A stretch of DNA of 64,000 nt from Atherinomorus stipes. Its lineage: Eukaryota; Chordata; Actinopteri; Atheriniformes; Atherinidae. Position numbers and translations under genes: made by a program. Numbering within the stretch: the stretch's first letter is position 1; each line of letters starts with the position of its first letter. The DNA is taken from NCBI GenBank assembly GCA_023101725.1, contig JALJCO010001315.1, forward strand, positions 372,001 to 436,000. The letters are read 5' to 3'. The notes under the pieces were generated by a model, which worked only from the letters and a program-made list of their open reading frames with translations, was not told the origin of the DNA and did not search any database. Of this stretch, positions 1 through 12,123 are shown piece by piece.

Positions 1-3000
1 TTGCACAAAAGATAGGTTGTAATAATAATAATAATAATCAAAAAAAGTTACGTAAAATGGCCAAAAGCATTTTTATTCTTTCAATTTGGGGGCATGTGGA
101 AAAAAAATGGTGAGGAAAGAAACCATAAGGCTTAATTAATTATCATGAAAGTTATAAGACCTTTCGGAATAAAAATGCTCAAGCATGACTGGGAAGCAGG
201 TTTCTGTTGCCTAGGGGCTCTGTTGACTCACTATCAGTTTTTTTCCTCATCTTTTGAAGCAATTGCAGCTTTATTATCTGTTTAAATTCATGGCATCATT
301 TTTGGCTGAACTCTTATTTCTATGCTTGGATGTTCATTGACTGACAAACTACATCATTAATATCATCATTATAAAGTTCAGTAAAGGGAAATAAATTGCA
401 GTGACCTTGTTTTTGCTGTTTGACGTTTGCATTTCTATCCTCCATAATGAACCAACAGAGCAGTCCCCATGAAAATTCCTCAAAATGCAACTACGAAACG
501 CAACTACCATCTCACACATCAAATGCGGGTTGTTTCTAAATGAGCACTCAGGTGCATCTTTTAATCTCCTGCAACCAAGAAATGCTACAGAAATGAATAA
601 AGATCAGTCTTTATTTTAGACCATGTCATTGGCTGTGTTTCCATTACACCTATAATTTCACAAATCTTACATATTGAAATTAAAAACTGGTAATGGAAAC
701 ACCTAAATGTAAAAAAAAAGTAAAAAAAAAAAAAAAAAAAAAACACTAAAATATTGCAAAAAAGTTTTTACACTCATAAGGTGTTTTTTCAGATGTTTCA
801 ATGACCGCATGTACTTGAGAGCTTTAATTCCTTTCTAAACAATAATTACGATTAAACTTAATTCCAAACTAAGTGGTTGGTTTATTCCTCTTTTAATGCC
901 AAATAAAATAATTCCCCTGTCATGTAAGCTGTTATTCTGCTTTAACTTGATTCCTGTCATTCTGCACATGCTCTTTCCCTTGTCCTGCTATAATGACGCT
1001 TATCGAAGCTCATATGAAACAAGTGCTGAACTCGGGCTTGCCGGCGGAAATGAAGAATACGTTCGTGTTGAGCTGCTGCTACAAAACTACAATCAAAATA
1101 CAGTGAAAATATGAATTATTATGTGGTTTTCATGTGGTTGTCGAAACAAAAAGGAGCAGGAGCTGGCGTCTGTGTACTTCTGGTTAGACGTACTGTCAGC
1201 GGAAGTAAATACTTCACGTCCACCCCCTGTCCAATCAGAACCCTTCCCAACTCCCAGATCTAACGTGGAATTAGATAAACGTTTTCCTTGTAAACCTTAA
1301 TCCGTATTTATTAGTTCCATGTAAACATGAAGGTGAATAATTTAATTCAAAATTATTTAATTCAGAATATTTAATTCTAAAAAAAAACATCATGTAACCG
1401 GGGCCAATATGACAGTGTAGCAAGTGTGATGGAAACACTTTTTTTTTCACATTTACATGCCATCAGACATGACGTAAGGGAGCAAAAACCAGTTATTCCT
1501 TCTTAATTATGATGTTTATAATCATTTACAAGCATTTATATAAAAGGTCCGTAAACTGCTGTAATTCAGCAAACAGAGTTCATTTTTGGACAACATGCAG
1601 ATATGGATTAAGTTCTTCATGACAAGTTATTCACAAGTTATAAATGTTGTTTCCAGACATTTGTAACACATGACCAAGACTTGTTTATCCCACATGTTAA
1701 TTAAATGTTGCCACAATTTAATGGCCACATCTTATGGCTGTGTAATGCGTCGCCTCATGTTTTTTTTTTTTCTCCTGTCAGTGTATTCTGAGGGCTTCGT
1801 ACATATGGACTTCGCCTCTGCGTTATCATCCGCTGCTTCCTGATGAAGAACAGCAGCAGCTCTAAAATGCTAAATATTTTGCATCTCCATCCTCCTCAAA
1901 GTGGAATCTCGCACAAGGGGTTTTACGAGAATTACAGCTGATGCGCTAAACACCATTTAATGGCAACACCTGCATATTGCTATTGCATTTTTTTTAAATT
2001 TAGGAAAAAAAATCGCTTTTACTTTTCAAAAAAGTGGAGTGGAAACCCAGCTACTGGCAAATGCTATTTGTTACATAAACTGAACAGTTGTAGATTGTTT
2101 CTGTTTTTGGAGGCCTGAACTTGTTGATCATAAAAAACTTACAAGGGCACATTAACTAGTAAGCTAGTACTATACTTGCTTGGGAATGTGTAGGAGTGAC
2201 AGGTCTAAACTCATTTATCAAGGGTATCAAAATACAATCATTATGGTAGCTAATTATCACACACTTTGGTAAGGAACACTGGTCACACAGTGGTTGTGGT
2301 TTTGGGTTAAACATACAAAAATTGGTTAAAGAAGAGAGTTATCACCTGTTTACCTTTAACTGTTAATACTGTTTTGAGTAAGGACAAATAAAGTCAGGTT
2401 TGCAGTCTATTCCACTGTCAAATGATCTAGTTTGTGGAGGAGGAATAGATCACCCACATTATTCATACAGAAAATGAATAATTTACATCACAGATTTCCT
2501 TCTCATTGCAGAAGATAGAAGATTTTGTGGTCTCATTGAAACCCAACATCGGTCATGTTACCAAAAATAATTCTCATTCATTTGAATAGCAATGAGCAAT
2601 GCACCATGGGTGACGGCATTATAATGCCATGCTATGCTTGTATGAACTTAGCAATTTACACAACCACCAATTACTGAGTGTGTTTGTGCTTGCGCGTTAC
2701 GTGTGTGTTTGTTTGAACTGTAACCTACAGAGAATCTACAGCAGCATCTCCTATTTCTTTATCTCTCCGTGACTGGTGCTGCCATGGCAGTTACCAGAGG
2801 GTGAATCCGTTCTCTCATTACATAGCACACAAATAAAAAGCTGTTGTCAGGGCAGTAATCAACTCATGGGATACAATGAAGAGAGCAAATAAAGGAACTG
2901 TACCTCCTGTTAACAATTAGAAAACATTGGAATTTTAGTTTTTCTCAAGGCTGCCACATCCTCAACTGTTTGAACAGGAAAAGGAAAAACATCATTGCAA

Positions 3001-4058
3001 CGAATGTGGTTTAGGAGTCAGTTTGCATGCTGTTTTCTGCCCTATTAAAACAAAACAAAACAAAACATTAGCCATGCCCATTTATGCAGCATTGGTAGAA
3101 AATGACCTCAAAGTCCATTGTGAGGTGTATAATTATAACTCAACACATATTGTAGCATTTATTTGTTTTTTGATAGAGGAAAAAATAAAGCACATTGCCC
3201 CAAGCCAACACCTAGCCTAGTCAGCTGGGTTTGTGGAGTATGCCTCTGCTTCAGTGCTCAGAATATCTATTCTCGTCTCCTGAAATAAAACTGCTGCTCA
3301 GCAGTGCTGGTGGAAATCTCAAGCGATTGACAAGAAGGCAAAAAATCCATAGCCCTCTATGGTGATGATCACATTGCATTAGAGCCCGTAAATATTTAAA
3401 AGGTTTTGAATATTATAGCTGTTTTCTGCAACAAAGTCAGCATAACCAAGTCAACAGTTTTTCCACTGCCGGCCCAGAATTTGTTTGTCTTCGCACAGAG
3501 AGCTTCCGAGGCCCTGGCTCCACATCAACAAAGATGTTCCCTGGCAGGAGTGGTAATATTTTGCAACAGTGATGAGAGTCCAGTGGTCACAGACCTTTTA
3601 CTATCTGGAGAAAGTACAGAATATTCCTCTAGTGATAAATGGGTGTTTACTTTGTGCTTTTAAAGTGTGATCTTTACCTCGTTGACTTAAATTCCCATCT
3701 CCTTTCCCACATAAGGAAAGAATCTTGAGTTATGCTTGAATAGCAGTGGGTCCATGATGTTGAAGAGTTGTCACTGCAGCGTAATTGCGCTGAGAGAATG
3801 TATTATTTATGAAAGATTTAGCCTCATTAATCTGTGAAATGTTCTAAAAGCACAACCATTTTATTTTTTTTTCCTCCTGACTTGGTGTTTTGCAGATCTT
3901 TGCAGAGAAATGAATTTGCTCTTTGATGTGCCGTCAGTTTCCTTGACTGTCTTTGTGAAACAGTCCTCCATGACAGCTCTTCCCCAGTGTTTTCACTGAA
4001 TCATTATCTGTGCCAATGTTTGTGCTCAACCTGTCTTTTTTCCTCTTTTGTCTTGCAG
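1..4058 (+). other. cdh20: upstream intron of cdh20 (3' part only)
   Basis: The sequence before the first visible exon is intron. The preceding exon should encode the start of EC1, including the two tryptophans used in type II adhesive strand swapping. I find no such coding segment in these 4 kb, so it lies before the window. The intron ends in a pyrimidine-rich tract and the acceptor TCTTGCAG at 4051-4058. A transposon-like repeat fills about 631-2052 and is listed separately. The remaining sequence (1-630 and 2053-4058) is AT-rich with short poly-A/T runs and shows no coding signal or RNA gene that I can support. Confidence 0.8.
631..2052. mobile_element. MITE-like DNA transposon, family A, copy 1
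   Basis: The left end GGCTGTGTTTCCATTAC and the right end, read in reverse as AGCTGGGTTTCCACTCCA, are imperfect terminal inverted repeats. Each end also carries a subterminal inverted TTTCCA/TGGAAA pair. The last 0.55 kb (about 1490-2052) recurs as a diverged second copy at 21155-21778, which shows that this is a dispersed repeat. There is no transposase frame, so it is non-autonomous. The middle (about 780-1410) has no counterpart in the second copy and may be a nested insertion. The superfamily is not resolved; I see no clear target-site duplication. Confidence 0.65.
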
Positions 4059-4353
4059 CTCCACACTGACCTCGATAAGGGGGACAGTTCGGTGAAGTAC
4101 ACCCTCTCGGGGGAAGGTGCTGGCTCCATTTTCACAATTGACCAGACAACGGGGGACATCCATGCCTTAAGGAGTCTTGACAGGGAGGAGAGGCCTTACT
4201 ACACCTTGCGCGCCCAAGCTGTGGACATCAACACCGATATCCCCCTGGAGCCTGAATCGGAATTTGTAATCAAGGTCCAAGATATCAATGACAATGAGCC
4301 AAAGTTCTTGGAGGGTCCATATATGGCCAGTGTTCCTGAGATGTCCCCAGTTG
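4059..4353 (+). CDS. cdh20: cdh20 coding exon: most of EC1 and start of EC2
   Basis: This 295-bp exon starts in phase 0 after TCTTGCAG and ends in phase 1 before GTAAGTG. It encodes [20 protein letters not shown] at its start and [13 protein letters not shown] at its end. The calcium-ligand motif LDRE (4176-4187) and the EC1-EC2 linker DINDNEP (4281-4301) are intact. PLEPESEF before the linker is typical of type II cadherins. The 295-bp length is the one I recall for this exon across the type II family. The first part of EC1, with its strand-swap tryptophans, is on the previous exon. Residues such as DINTDIP vary from the mammalian sequence I remember, as expected in a fish orthologue. Confidence 0.95.
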
Positions 4354-5356
4354 GTAAGTGACCATCCAGAGTTCTGAGAAGTCTCTTTTGGGCAGAGGAA
4401 ACTTTCTTTTCTTCTCTTGAACAGGAGAGCACAATAAACACTCTCCGGAGCAGCGTGGGCACAACCAGAGGGGTAATGCTGCTCTCCCTAACAGATTTTG
4501 ACATTTCAGAGTTCCATTTTATTCTTGGTGTGCCCTGAGAATATTTCACAGCTTTGTCTTTACACATTCCCCCCAGGGAGGACAGATCAAGGTAATTCAC
4601 TGGGAGAATGGTTTCTCTTGATGTGAATCGCAATGAAGCCCTCAAAACTTCAAATTCAGCAGTCTCGAGAGGATGGGTAGAAAGCAGGAAAAACACAGTG
4701 TAGCCTCAGTGAGCACCCGAAATCAAAAGCAGCACTGTACTGTTTACTATAAGAGAGAAGCTTTCAAGTTCATCCAAAAAAAAAAAAAAAAAAAGCATCT
4801 GCTGTGGCCATGGGGGGAAAAAAAAGAGATCAGCTTTACACATCACCTGCAATTGATCAATTACACTGTCAGGTGTAACTTGGATGGTCGCCTCAGGTAT
4901 CTCAGATTCATTTAGAAATATTGAAATAATAGAAGCATTTACAATGCGTTTCTGTCTTTTTTCATTGTCAAATACTAAATCCACATAGGCAGTTTTAAAG
5001 CAGCCCTTTTAATGCATGGATACCTGCCCAAGTAGTTCTCATTCCTAGGGCATCCGACATCTTGTCAAAGCTGGTGGCATCTCTGAGATGCCAGCAATGT
5101 GCTGCGGTATTTGACATTATGAGCAAATGCCACATGCTCCAGAAGTAGATAAGACTTACTTTTGTGTGTCTTACTTGCTGGTTGCTGTGCAGATGCCAAA
5201 GCAGCATGGTGAATTTGAAAGGAAACCATCACAGTTCAGTGATGTGGGACCAGACTCGCCTCTTGTCATCTTTGGTCATGTCTACACTAAGCAGTTAAAG
5301 TTATACGAGGAGGTTTAACTCCCTGGCTTAATTGTATCCAGATGGTGAATCGTTTA

Positions 5357-6093
5357 AGGCTCGATGCAAGCAAAATACTGACTGTCCATTTGCACAGACT
5401 GAGCATGCGCCACGTCACAGACTACAGAAGTAATGCCTACTTAAGTCTTGGATATACTGTACGATTTTTTCAATCGTTGCTCGTAGCCCCAACTCAAATT
5501 GTGCGAATCAGTCGCAGCATTCAAAAGTTAACAGCTTGCGATGTCTGTCCTCATACTGTACGAACCGACACTCAGATGCAATCTGAGTACTCACACTGTA
5601 CGTCTTCAAAGACACGTTAGGGTCTTGAACAATCCCGACATGCAACACAATAAATACAGCTAGTAGTAATTGAAGAAGAAAACGGAGAAGAAGAAGAAGA
5701 CAATAACAACAACAGCAGCAGCAACAGTATGCTATCACCAAAAAAACTGTGCTACCTTGGCGATTTGCGTTCTTTCTTTGTGAAGAATTTGCCAAAAATA
5801 AAAGGTGACGATGTCGTGTGTGGATGAGGAATTGGCTGAGCAGACGTGGGCTGTATGGTCTGTCTGGTCATGGCGCCGCTTCAACATGCAATTCACTTAC
5901 GAGCCACGACCAAAATATCAAACAGGTTAGATTTCTTGCAACTCATGATTTCTGATTGGGAGCTCATCGTGAGGTGCCAGTCGCCTCTTGTGACCCCCTG
6001 GTTTACTGCACGACACACGATTTGGCTAAGCTTGTCGCACGACTGGAAAATCGCCTCAAAAACGGCCAAAAAGCGCACAGTGTATGCCGGGCT
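5357..6093. mobile_element. MITE-like element, PIF/Harbinger type (probable)
   Basis: The sequence between two TTA trinucleotides (5354-5356 and 6094-6096) starts AGGCTCGATGCA and ends so that its reverse reads AGCCCGGCATACA, a weak terminal inverted repeat. A 3-bp TTA duplication is what PIF/Harbinger transposition leaves. The interior is GC-richer than the surrounding intron and contains no transposase. The inverted repeats are poorly matched, so the exact ends and superfamily are inferred. Confidence 0.5.
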
Positions 6094-7841
6094 TTAGAGA
6101 AAACAATATTTTTTTTTTTCATTTGGACTGATGATAAAGGGCCAATTTGAAAAATAACAAGTAGCACGGTGAGTTCTGGTTGCATTGCGCCCATGTTCAC
6201 CGTTGTTTAGGCCACTTTCCTGTGCCGTGCTTTGTCATGAGTCTGTGGTGGGTTTTGTCACTGAACGGCAAAGTTATCCATACTAAGCTGTTTACCCATC
6301 TGATTGTCTTTTACACCTCCCCTTTTCTCCATCTTAAAAATATTAATGGGACCTTGAAATTCTGGGTAAATGTGGACAATAAGGGGTATTGTGCATGTTT
6401 AAGCACTTACAGTACACAAGCTAGTACGTGGCCTTTGACATTTCAGATTTCTAATTCACGACTTTTAGATTAGCCTCAAGATTAAAGTAAAGGGGTGAAT
6501 ATAAACACCAGAAGTTAAGATATCAAAACTTTTATTCTATTTCTTATCAAGTCGTGTTCCTTAACACTTATATTCAATAAGGTAATAGAGCTTCTGTGGT
6601 AAATTAGATAAATCACAAAACTGATGACCTCTCTCCCAGTTGGCATAAAGTTGAGTTTTAACATACAGCCAGCAACATGAATTGGGGTTTTCATTGCTAG
6701 TTTTGATTCAAACTTTGAGGTAAATATGCAAAAGTGAATGGAATAAAAGTTCAGATAATATTAATGTAAATCCAGTCCGAATTAGTTAAATTTATGCAGT
6801 TCTATTAAAAGTAATAGCTAAAACTTTTTAATCAAAAACAATTTTAAAAAGAAATATTATATCCGTAGAACATCTAAAAGGGTGCAGAATGAAAGTATTA
6901 ATTTTCACCCAAAAATATTTTATAGCATATAAAAAGTGAATATTTACATCTGATTACCATGCCAACGTCGGGATTCATTGCTGTTCTATGGAGCTACTAA
7001 CTCGATTGCTATGTGTAGAAATAGCATCTTCCTCGCCTTACATTTCTCAAATTCAAGCAGACAAAAAACTACTTTCTTCCTGGACATGTAAGCTAAACTT
7101 TTGCTGATAGTAATTACTGCTTAGCCAGTTCTGTAACGTAGCTAATGCTAATTGAGTAAAGAAGTGTTGCTGCGCCACCTGCTGGCACGGAGGAGTTAAA
7201 CTTACACCTATTACCTTTATTTTGCATCAGTTTTCACACACTCTCATTTCCTGATCTGTCCCCTTAAGAGATGTCTTATGTGAATGAAAACAGTATTGTG
7301 CATGTAATTTGTAACATAAATATAAAAAAAATGTCTCTATATTAATGAATATTTAATCAAGATCTTGGCCGTGCTATGAAATCAGTGTGCTTCTGTGCTA
7401 ATACCAGGGTGTCTAAACACAGTGCATGAGCAGCAAAATTGGTTTCATTTCATAAACAAAATATAAGTAAACAGTAACACTACTGTAATATAACCCTTGT
7501 TTTAAAATCAAACCAACTGAGAGCTCTAATTATATTCATAGCAGTATGACTGCTGTGGTCAGTGGGTTCATCAACTGCTACATTCTTCTTGCTTTCTTTG
7601 TTAGTAAAAACTTCAGGAAATGAGGAGATGCTGACCACAAATGTGAAGTTATAGTTGTAGTCAAGCTCCAAAATCATTTCTTAATCCCTCGTTGTCAGCA
7701 AAAAGCTTATCCCTGAATCATTCAGAGATTAAAATAGATTTAAAACACTATTTTGAGTTGTAATTATCACTAAGTGAATGCCTTCATCAGTCTGTTGATT
7801 TCACTGCCCACTTGCAAACTTACAATTAAAATTGTATCTGT

Positions 7842-8036
7842 GGGGCGGTGATTAGCTCAGTTGGTTGAGCAGCCGCCCCATGAACAGAGGCTACAGTTCC
7901 TCAGCGCAGTCGGCCCCGGTTCGATTCCCAGTCGAGGACCCTTTGCTGCATGTCACTCCCCACTCTCTCTGCCCCTTTCCTGTCACTATACACTGTTGTA
8001 TAAAGGCCACTAGTGCCCAAAAATCCTTTAAAAAAA
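7842..8036 (+). mobile_element. tRNA-derived SINE, copy 1
   Basis: The head resembles a tRNA, with RNA polymerase III box A TAGCTCAGTTGG (7853-7864) and box B GGTTCGATTCC (7919-7929). A unique body (TTTGCTGCATGTCACTCCCC, then a pyrimidine-rich part and TAAAGGCCACTAGTGCCC) follows, and an A-rich tail ends the element. A perfect 14-bp target-site duplication AAAATTGTATCTGT flanks it at 7828-7841 and 8037-8050. This is the signature of LINE-assisted retrotransposition. The head is not a functional tRNA: boxes A and B are too far apart and no cloverleaf fits. A relative lies at 24340-24540 in the same orientation. Confidence 0.92.
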
Positions 8037-9352
8037 AAAATTGTATCTGTAAAAAAGTCCCATTTGGTTCAGCCTTAAGATTGTACTAATTCTAATCTTC
8101 TTGTATTTAGATACTAGACATGTGGACATTGTGTATTGTGCTGGTAATTGGTTCCCTCCACATCAACACCCCATTTGTTTGTTCAATATTGTATCTGATG
8201 AAGTATATAGTAGGTATTTTCTTTAACAGGGGAGGAACTCTAAAGCCTTCCATTAAATCATAGTCTCACTCAAGCTTTTGAATTTCCATAATCATCCAAA
8301 TAGCATTTATTTGACTTGTTTTTAGTCTCACACTTATGTAAAGGCTGTTATCTTTGTTGCCCGGGAATGCGTAGGAGTCAACGGCACTTGAAGGCTTTCA
8401 AACTTTCAGCACATCTGAGCTTTCACTGCTGCCAGAGCTCCACTTCCTTGCATGAGCTGGGAAGTTATTTATGTGTTATCTCATCTGTTGTATACACACG
8501 TTTAACACGATGCAACCCTTTTCATGTATGTCTAATCGGGCATTTGTGAGAGAGGATTGAGACACTAATCTCTCTCGTCCTAATGTTTTAATTCCATTGT
8601 TAACACCCGCTCAGACTGAAAAGCCTGTTTAATATACAGCTAGTTCTTTATTGGCAACTGGAAGCCAACCAGAATGTAAAATGACCATGTAAATGCTATC
8701 CCTCTGGTCAGTGTCTCTTGATCATACTAAGCGTCCAACACCTTCTGCGCTGTTTTGTAAACATAGTATGTTTTTAACCTTCTTAAATGTGTCGATCTGC
8801 CTGTGAAACTCCAGGCTTGTGCTGTGGAGTTAAGAACAAACTGGAAACTTTATCCAGTTTTTTTCATTTAAGCGGATGCAATAAGGAGTGACTTAGTGAA
8901 AGAGGTGTTTTTACTGCCAGATAGTCAAGGAAGATGAGGCAAACCTCCAACGAGTAATTATTCCATCCCTTTTACTGCAGGGGTTTGGAAGGCTGCCATC
9001 TTAATACTACTCCTGCCACAGCGTTTTGTTTTCTTAAAGATATCTTTTGATAAATTATTTCACAAGAGCTTCTATTAGCTTTATATATCAATTTGTAAAT
9101 CTAAACGTACAACAGGAAAACAGAGCAGCTCTCTTGTATATTTTTTTTCTCCTTCACACTCCTCCGCGTTGCACTCTATTGAGCTCTTTGCTTCTTCAGC
9201 ATTAGCTGCTGCTTTCTCATTGGTGATTCACTGTTTGTTAGTGTCAGGTGCAATCGTTTGGTAAGCTGATGAACTTCAAAGAGTCTGGATTTCAGTCTCA
9301 CGAGGAAACCGATTAACTCAAAGTCAATATGTCTTCCCACTCTTTTCCACAG

Positions 9353-9472
9353 GGACCTATGTGACGCAGGTAACAGCCACGGATGCAGATGACCCCACCT
9401 ACGGAAACAGCGCCAGAGTGGTGTACAGCATCCTCCATGGCCAACCGTACTTCTCTGTTGACCCAAAAACAG
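9353..9472 (+). CDS. cdh20: cdh20 coding exon: EC2, N-terminal half
   Basis: This 120-bp exon lies between TTTTCCACAG and GTAAATTT, phase 1 on both sides. Its first two bases complete the glycine split with the previous exon. It encodes [20 protein letters not shown] followed by [20 protein letters not shown]. The DAD calcium-ligand motif (9382-9390) is intact, and [20 protein letters not shown] is nearly invariant in type II cadherins. The 120-bp length fits the conserved gene structure. The donor is acceptable but weaker than the consensus (GTAAAT rather than GTAAGT). Confidence 0.95.
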
Positions 9473-12123
9473 GTAAATTTCTCACATTTCTTTCTAAGTT
9501 TTATAGTGGCAAATTTAATTTGGTAGGGGTAAGATTTGTGAATGTGTTATTGTATTCTAGGCAAGAGTCAAGATGAAACTGGAGTCAGATTAAGTAATCC
9601 AAAGCACAGATAAACAGGACTTGGTATTTTGACCCTCTGGGAACTGGGGTGTAATTAGTTTTGACTACTGTTGTATTTACCTTTTCACTATCAAAACAGT
9701 TTACCTTACTTGTTTACGTCATTCTTTTCTGCGCAATCTTACTCGTTTGAGTTCACAGTTATTTTCTATTTTAACATGCTGGTTTAACTTTGTGGAGCCT
9801 ATAAAATCACACAAAAAAAGATCAAATCTGAGTTGAAGGAGTTACACATTTCATAGTGAGAACCAAAAACGCGTGTAACTTTTAGCCGCAATGGTCACTA
9901 AAACTAACTTCCCACAGGCCACAGAACTGTAATAAAATTAAACAGTCTATATCTGTGTTTGGAGACCACTATAACAGCTGATTTGAAGTCATGGAGCCAT
10001 AAAGCAAAGCACTCCAGGCTCCATGATCCAATGAGAGGCGGATCTGCTCCTGCAAAGTTACAGTGGCCTGTCTTTGAGCATGGCAGCCCCCTCTGAGTAA
10101 TGACATCAAGTGCTGTATTGACTCCAAAAATCATTTATTACAGTAATTACATCAATACTAATATAGTTGTTAAATCCCAGCTCTGCTAGGGTGAAGAAAC
10201 ACCAATGAATACTGGCTTCAGGATGTAAAGGTGGAGTAAAGATGTTTTCATTGTTCTGGAGGTGGAAATAAGGCATAAACATAAACGCTGGTAAGGTGAA
10301 ATTGAGATGGGCTTAGAGATGCTGCTCAAATGAATGAGATCAAAAAGAAATACAAAGAGAGAAAAAAGTGGGAAAGAGAGAAAAAAAAAATGTGGAAAAT
10401 CAACACAAATCGAATCTAGGATGTTTAAAGCCAAAAGGGAAAGGAGCAGCACCAATAATCTCAAACCCACTTTGTGTTCAAAAACTATGATCATTACAAA
10501 GCAAGGCCCGGCTATCCAAACTACATGGCTGTAACAATAATATATTAAAATATTTGGCTCATATTTGGGTCCAAATTAACACATTATCCCTTTAACAAGC
10601 CATTTTTTGTAGAATACAAATGTAACAGCAGATTTTAAACATGTATACAACAAGACAAAGAGGACACTACAGTTCTGACATTTTCTGGGTGTGTTGGTCT
10701 TCCGGTCCACCAGGAGGCAGCATGTTAATCTGTTTTTGCATCCTGTTGTCATCTAATTTTCTATTGAGCGATGTGCGGCATTTTCCAATAGAAAAGGGGT
10801 TATTTCGGTTTGTTCTACTCTTTTTTTCTCGCTTGCGAGCACTTATCCCCCCAGTACCAAACACACCCCAAAAGTAACGGTAATATCAGCAGTAAATCTA
10901 TATTTTTTATATCTTAAGTCTGGTTATTCTTGGTCTGTCAGCACAATTCAAAAACTGGTATATCATTTTTGTCTTCATTATCCGTGGAAGTGGAATGGAG
11001 ACTGTTTTGCTGCGTATGGCTGCAACGTCATCTTAAATCAGATACGTATGTGATCTGGGCGCACTGTAGTCCCCAGAGGGTTACAATTTTCTCTTATAAC
11101 AGATTGTCTTGCTCATTTATTATATTGAGGTTATAGAGTCAGTTCCAGCAAATAACAAAGAAATCAAACCGAAAACCCTTTTCAATTCAAGTTACCAAGT
11201 TTTGTCATAAGTAACGGAGCAGTGCTTAGGTAGAGTGGGTGTGAGGGGATAGCAGCTGAATTATGGTTTGTTTGTAAACTGAGAAAATCTTGCTTTTCTT
11301 TGAGTTGGTCTGTGACAGTCAGTGCTGTCCCTTCTACTTGTCTTACACATCTGTTTTAGAGGATCTTTATCACAATTGGCCTTTTGTCTTTTCTTTTAGT
11401 TAGGTTATTCTATTTTTGCCATGTTCGGATCATAAAAACATCATGCGTACACAATCACTCATGATTTCTTGGTTCAGTGATGCATTGATTCATCTTGGCT
11501 CAGATATGGATAACACAGACTTTGCATCAGAGAACTAGGGAGGCAACCTGTTCTCATGAAATGGCATAGTTACACATCTATTAATGCCATGTATTACGAG
11601 AACACGTTTTTGTAGTTTTGAGTAGCATTTCACACTACTGCAAGAGGATGACTCCCACACGTGAGAAGTGCCTCTAGTAATGAAATATTTATTTGCACTG
11701 CCATGAGATAGTGTTATAAATACAGCACAATGTCTATCCTGGCTGATTTAGATGATAGTATTTTTCCAAGAGGCTCCTTTAGCGCACAAATGGAACATTT
11801 TAGTGCTGCACAGAAGGCATAAAAATTACTCTTAAAGCACCGGCTGTACATGAGAAATGTATCTACAGTAAGTGTTTCCACAACACAGCAGACATCATTG
11901 AAAAGTTTGTTGTTTTTAAACGAGCTAGTGTCCACATCAGCAGGAAGGAGATGGTTGGAAATCATAATTTTTTTTCTATTTTTTTTTTTCTTAGTAACTC
12001 AACACTTCTCACTTCCTGGTTGGGTTTAGATGAAAACAAAAAAAAAAAAAAAAAAAGAAAGGAAAAGAAAAGAAAACTTTGTAACTGTTATTGATGCCAT
12101 TTTTATCCTTCACATTACTCTAA

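Larger units (their letters stand above)
4354..9352 (+). other. cdh20: cdh20 intron, 4,999 bp, phase 1
   Basis: The intron is bounded by GTAAGTG at the donor and a TCTTTTCCACAG acceptor. It holds a MITE-like element (5357-6093) and an intact SINE (7842-8036), listed separately. A run of 18 A lies at about 4777-4794, and purine-rich GAA/CAA triplets lie at about 5670-5730. The rest (4360-5350, 6100-7840, 8050-9350) is AT-rich and non-coding, with no further supported feature. Confidence 0.85.

Noticed and set aside
4199..4696. A 165-codon frame on the minus strand
   Set aside because: It is the antisense of the cdh20 EC1 exon plus adjoining intron. Codon bias from the real exon opens the opposite frame.
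7842..7930. A functional tRNA gene
   Set aside because: Boxes A and B are present but about 54 bp apart, the stem halves do not pair into a cloverleaf, and the region is the head of a SINE with a target-site duplication.
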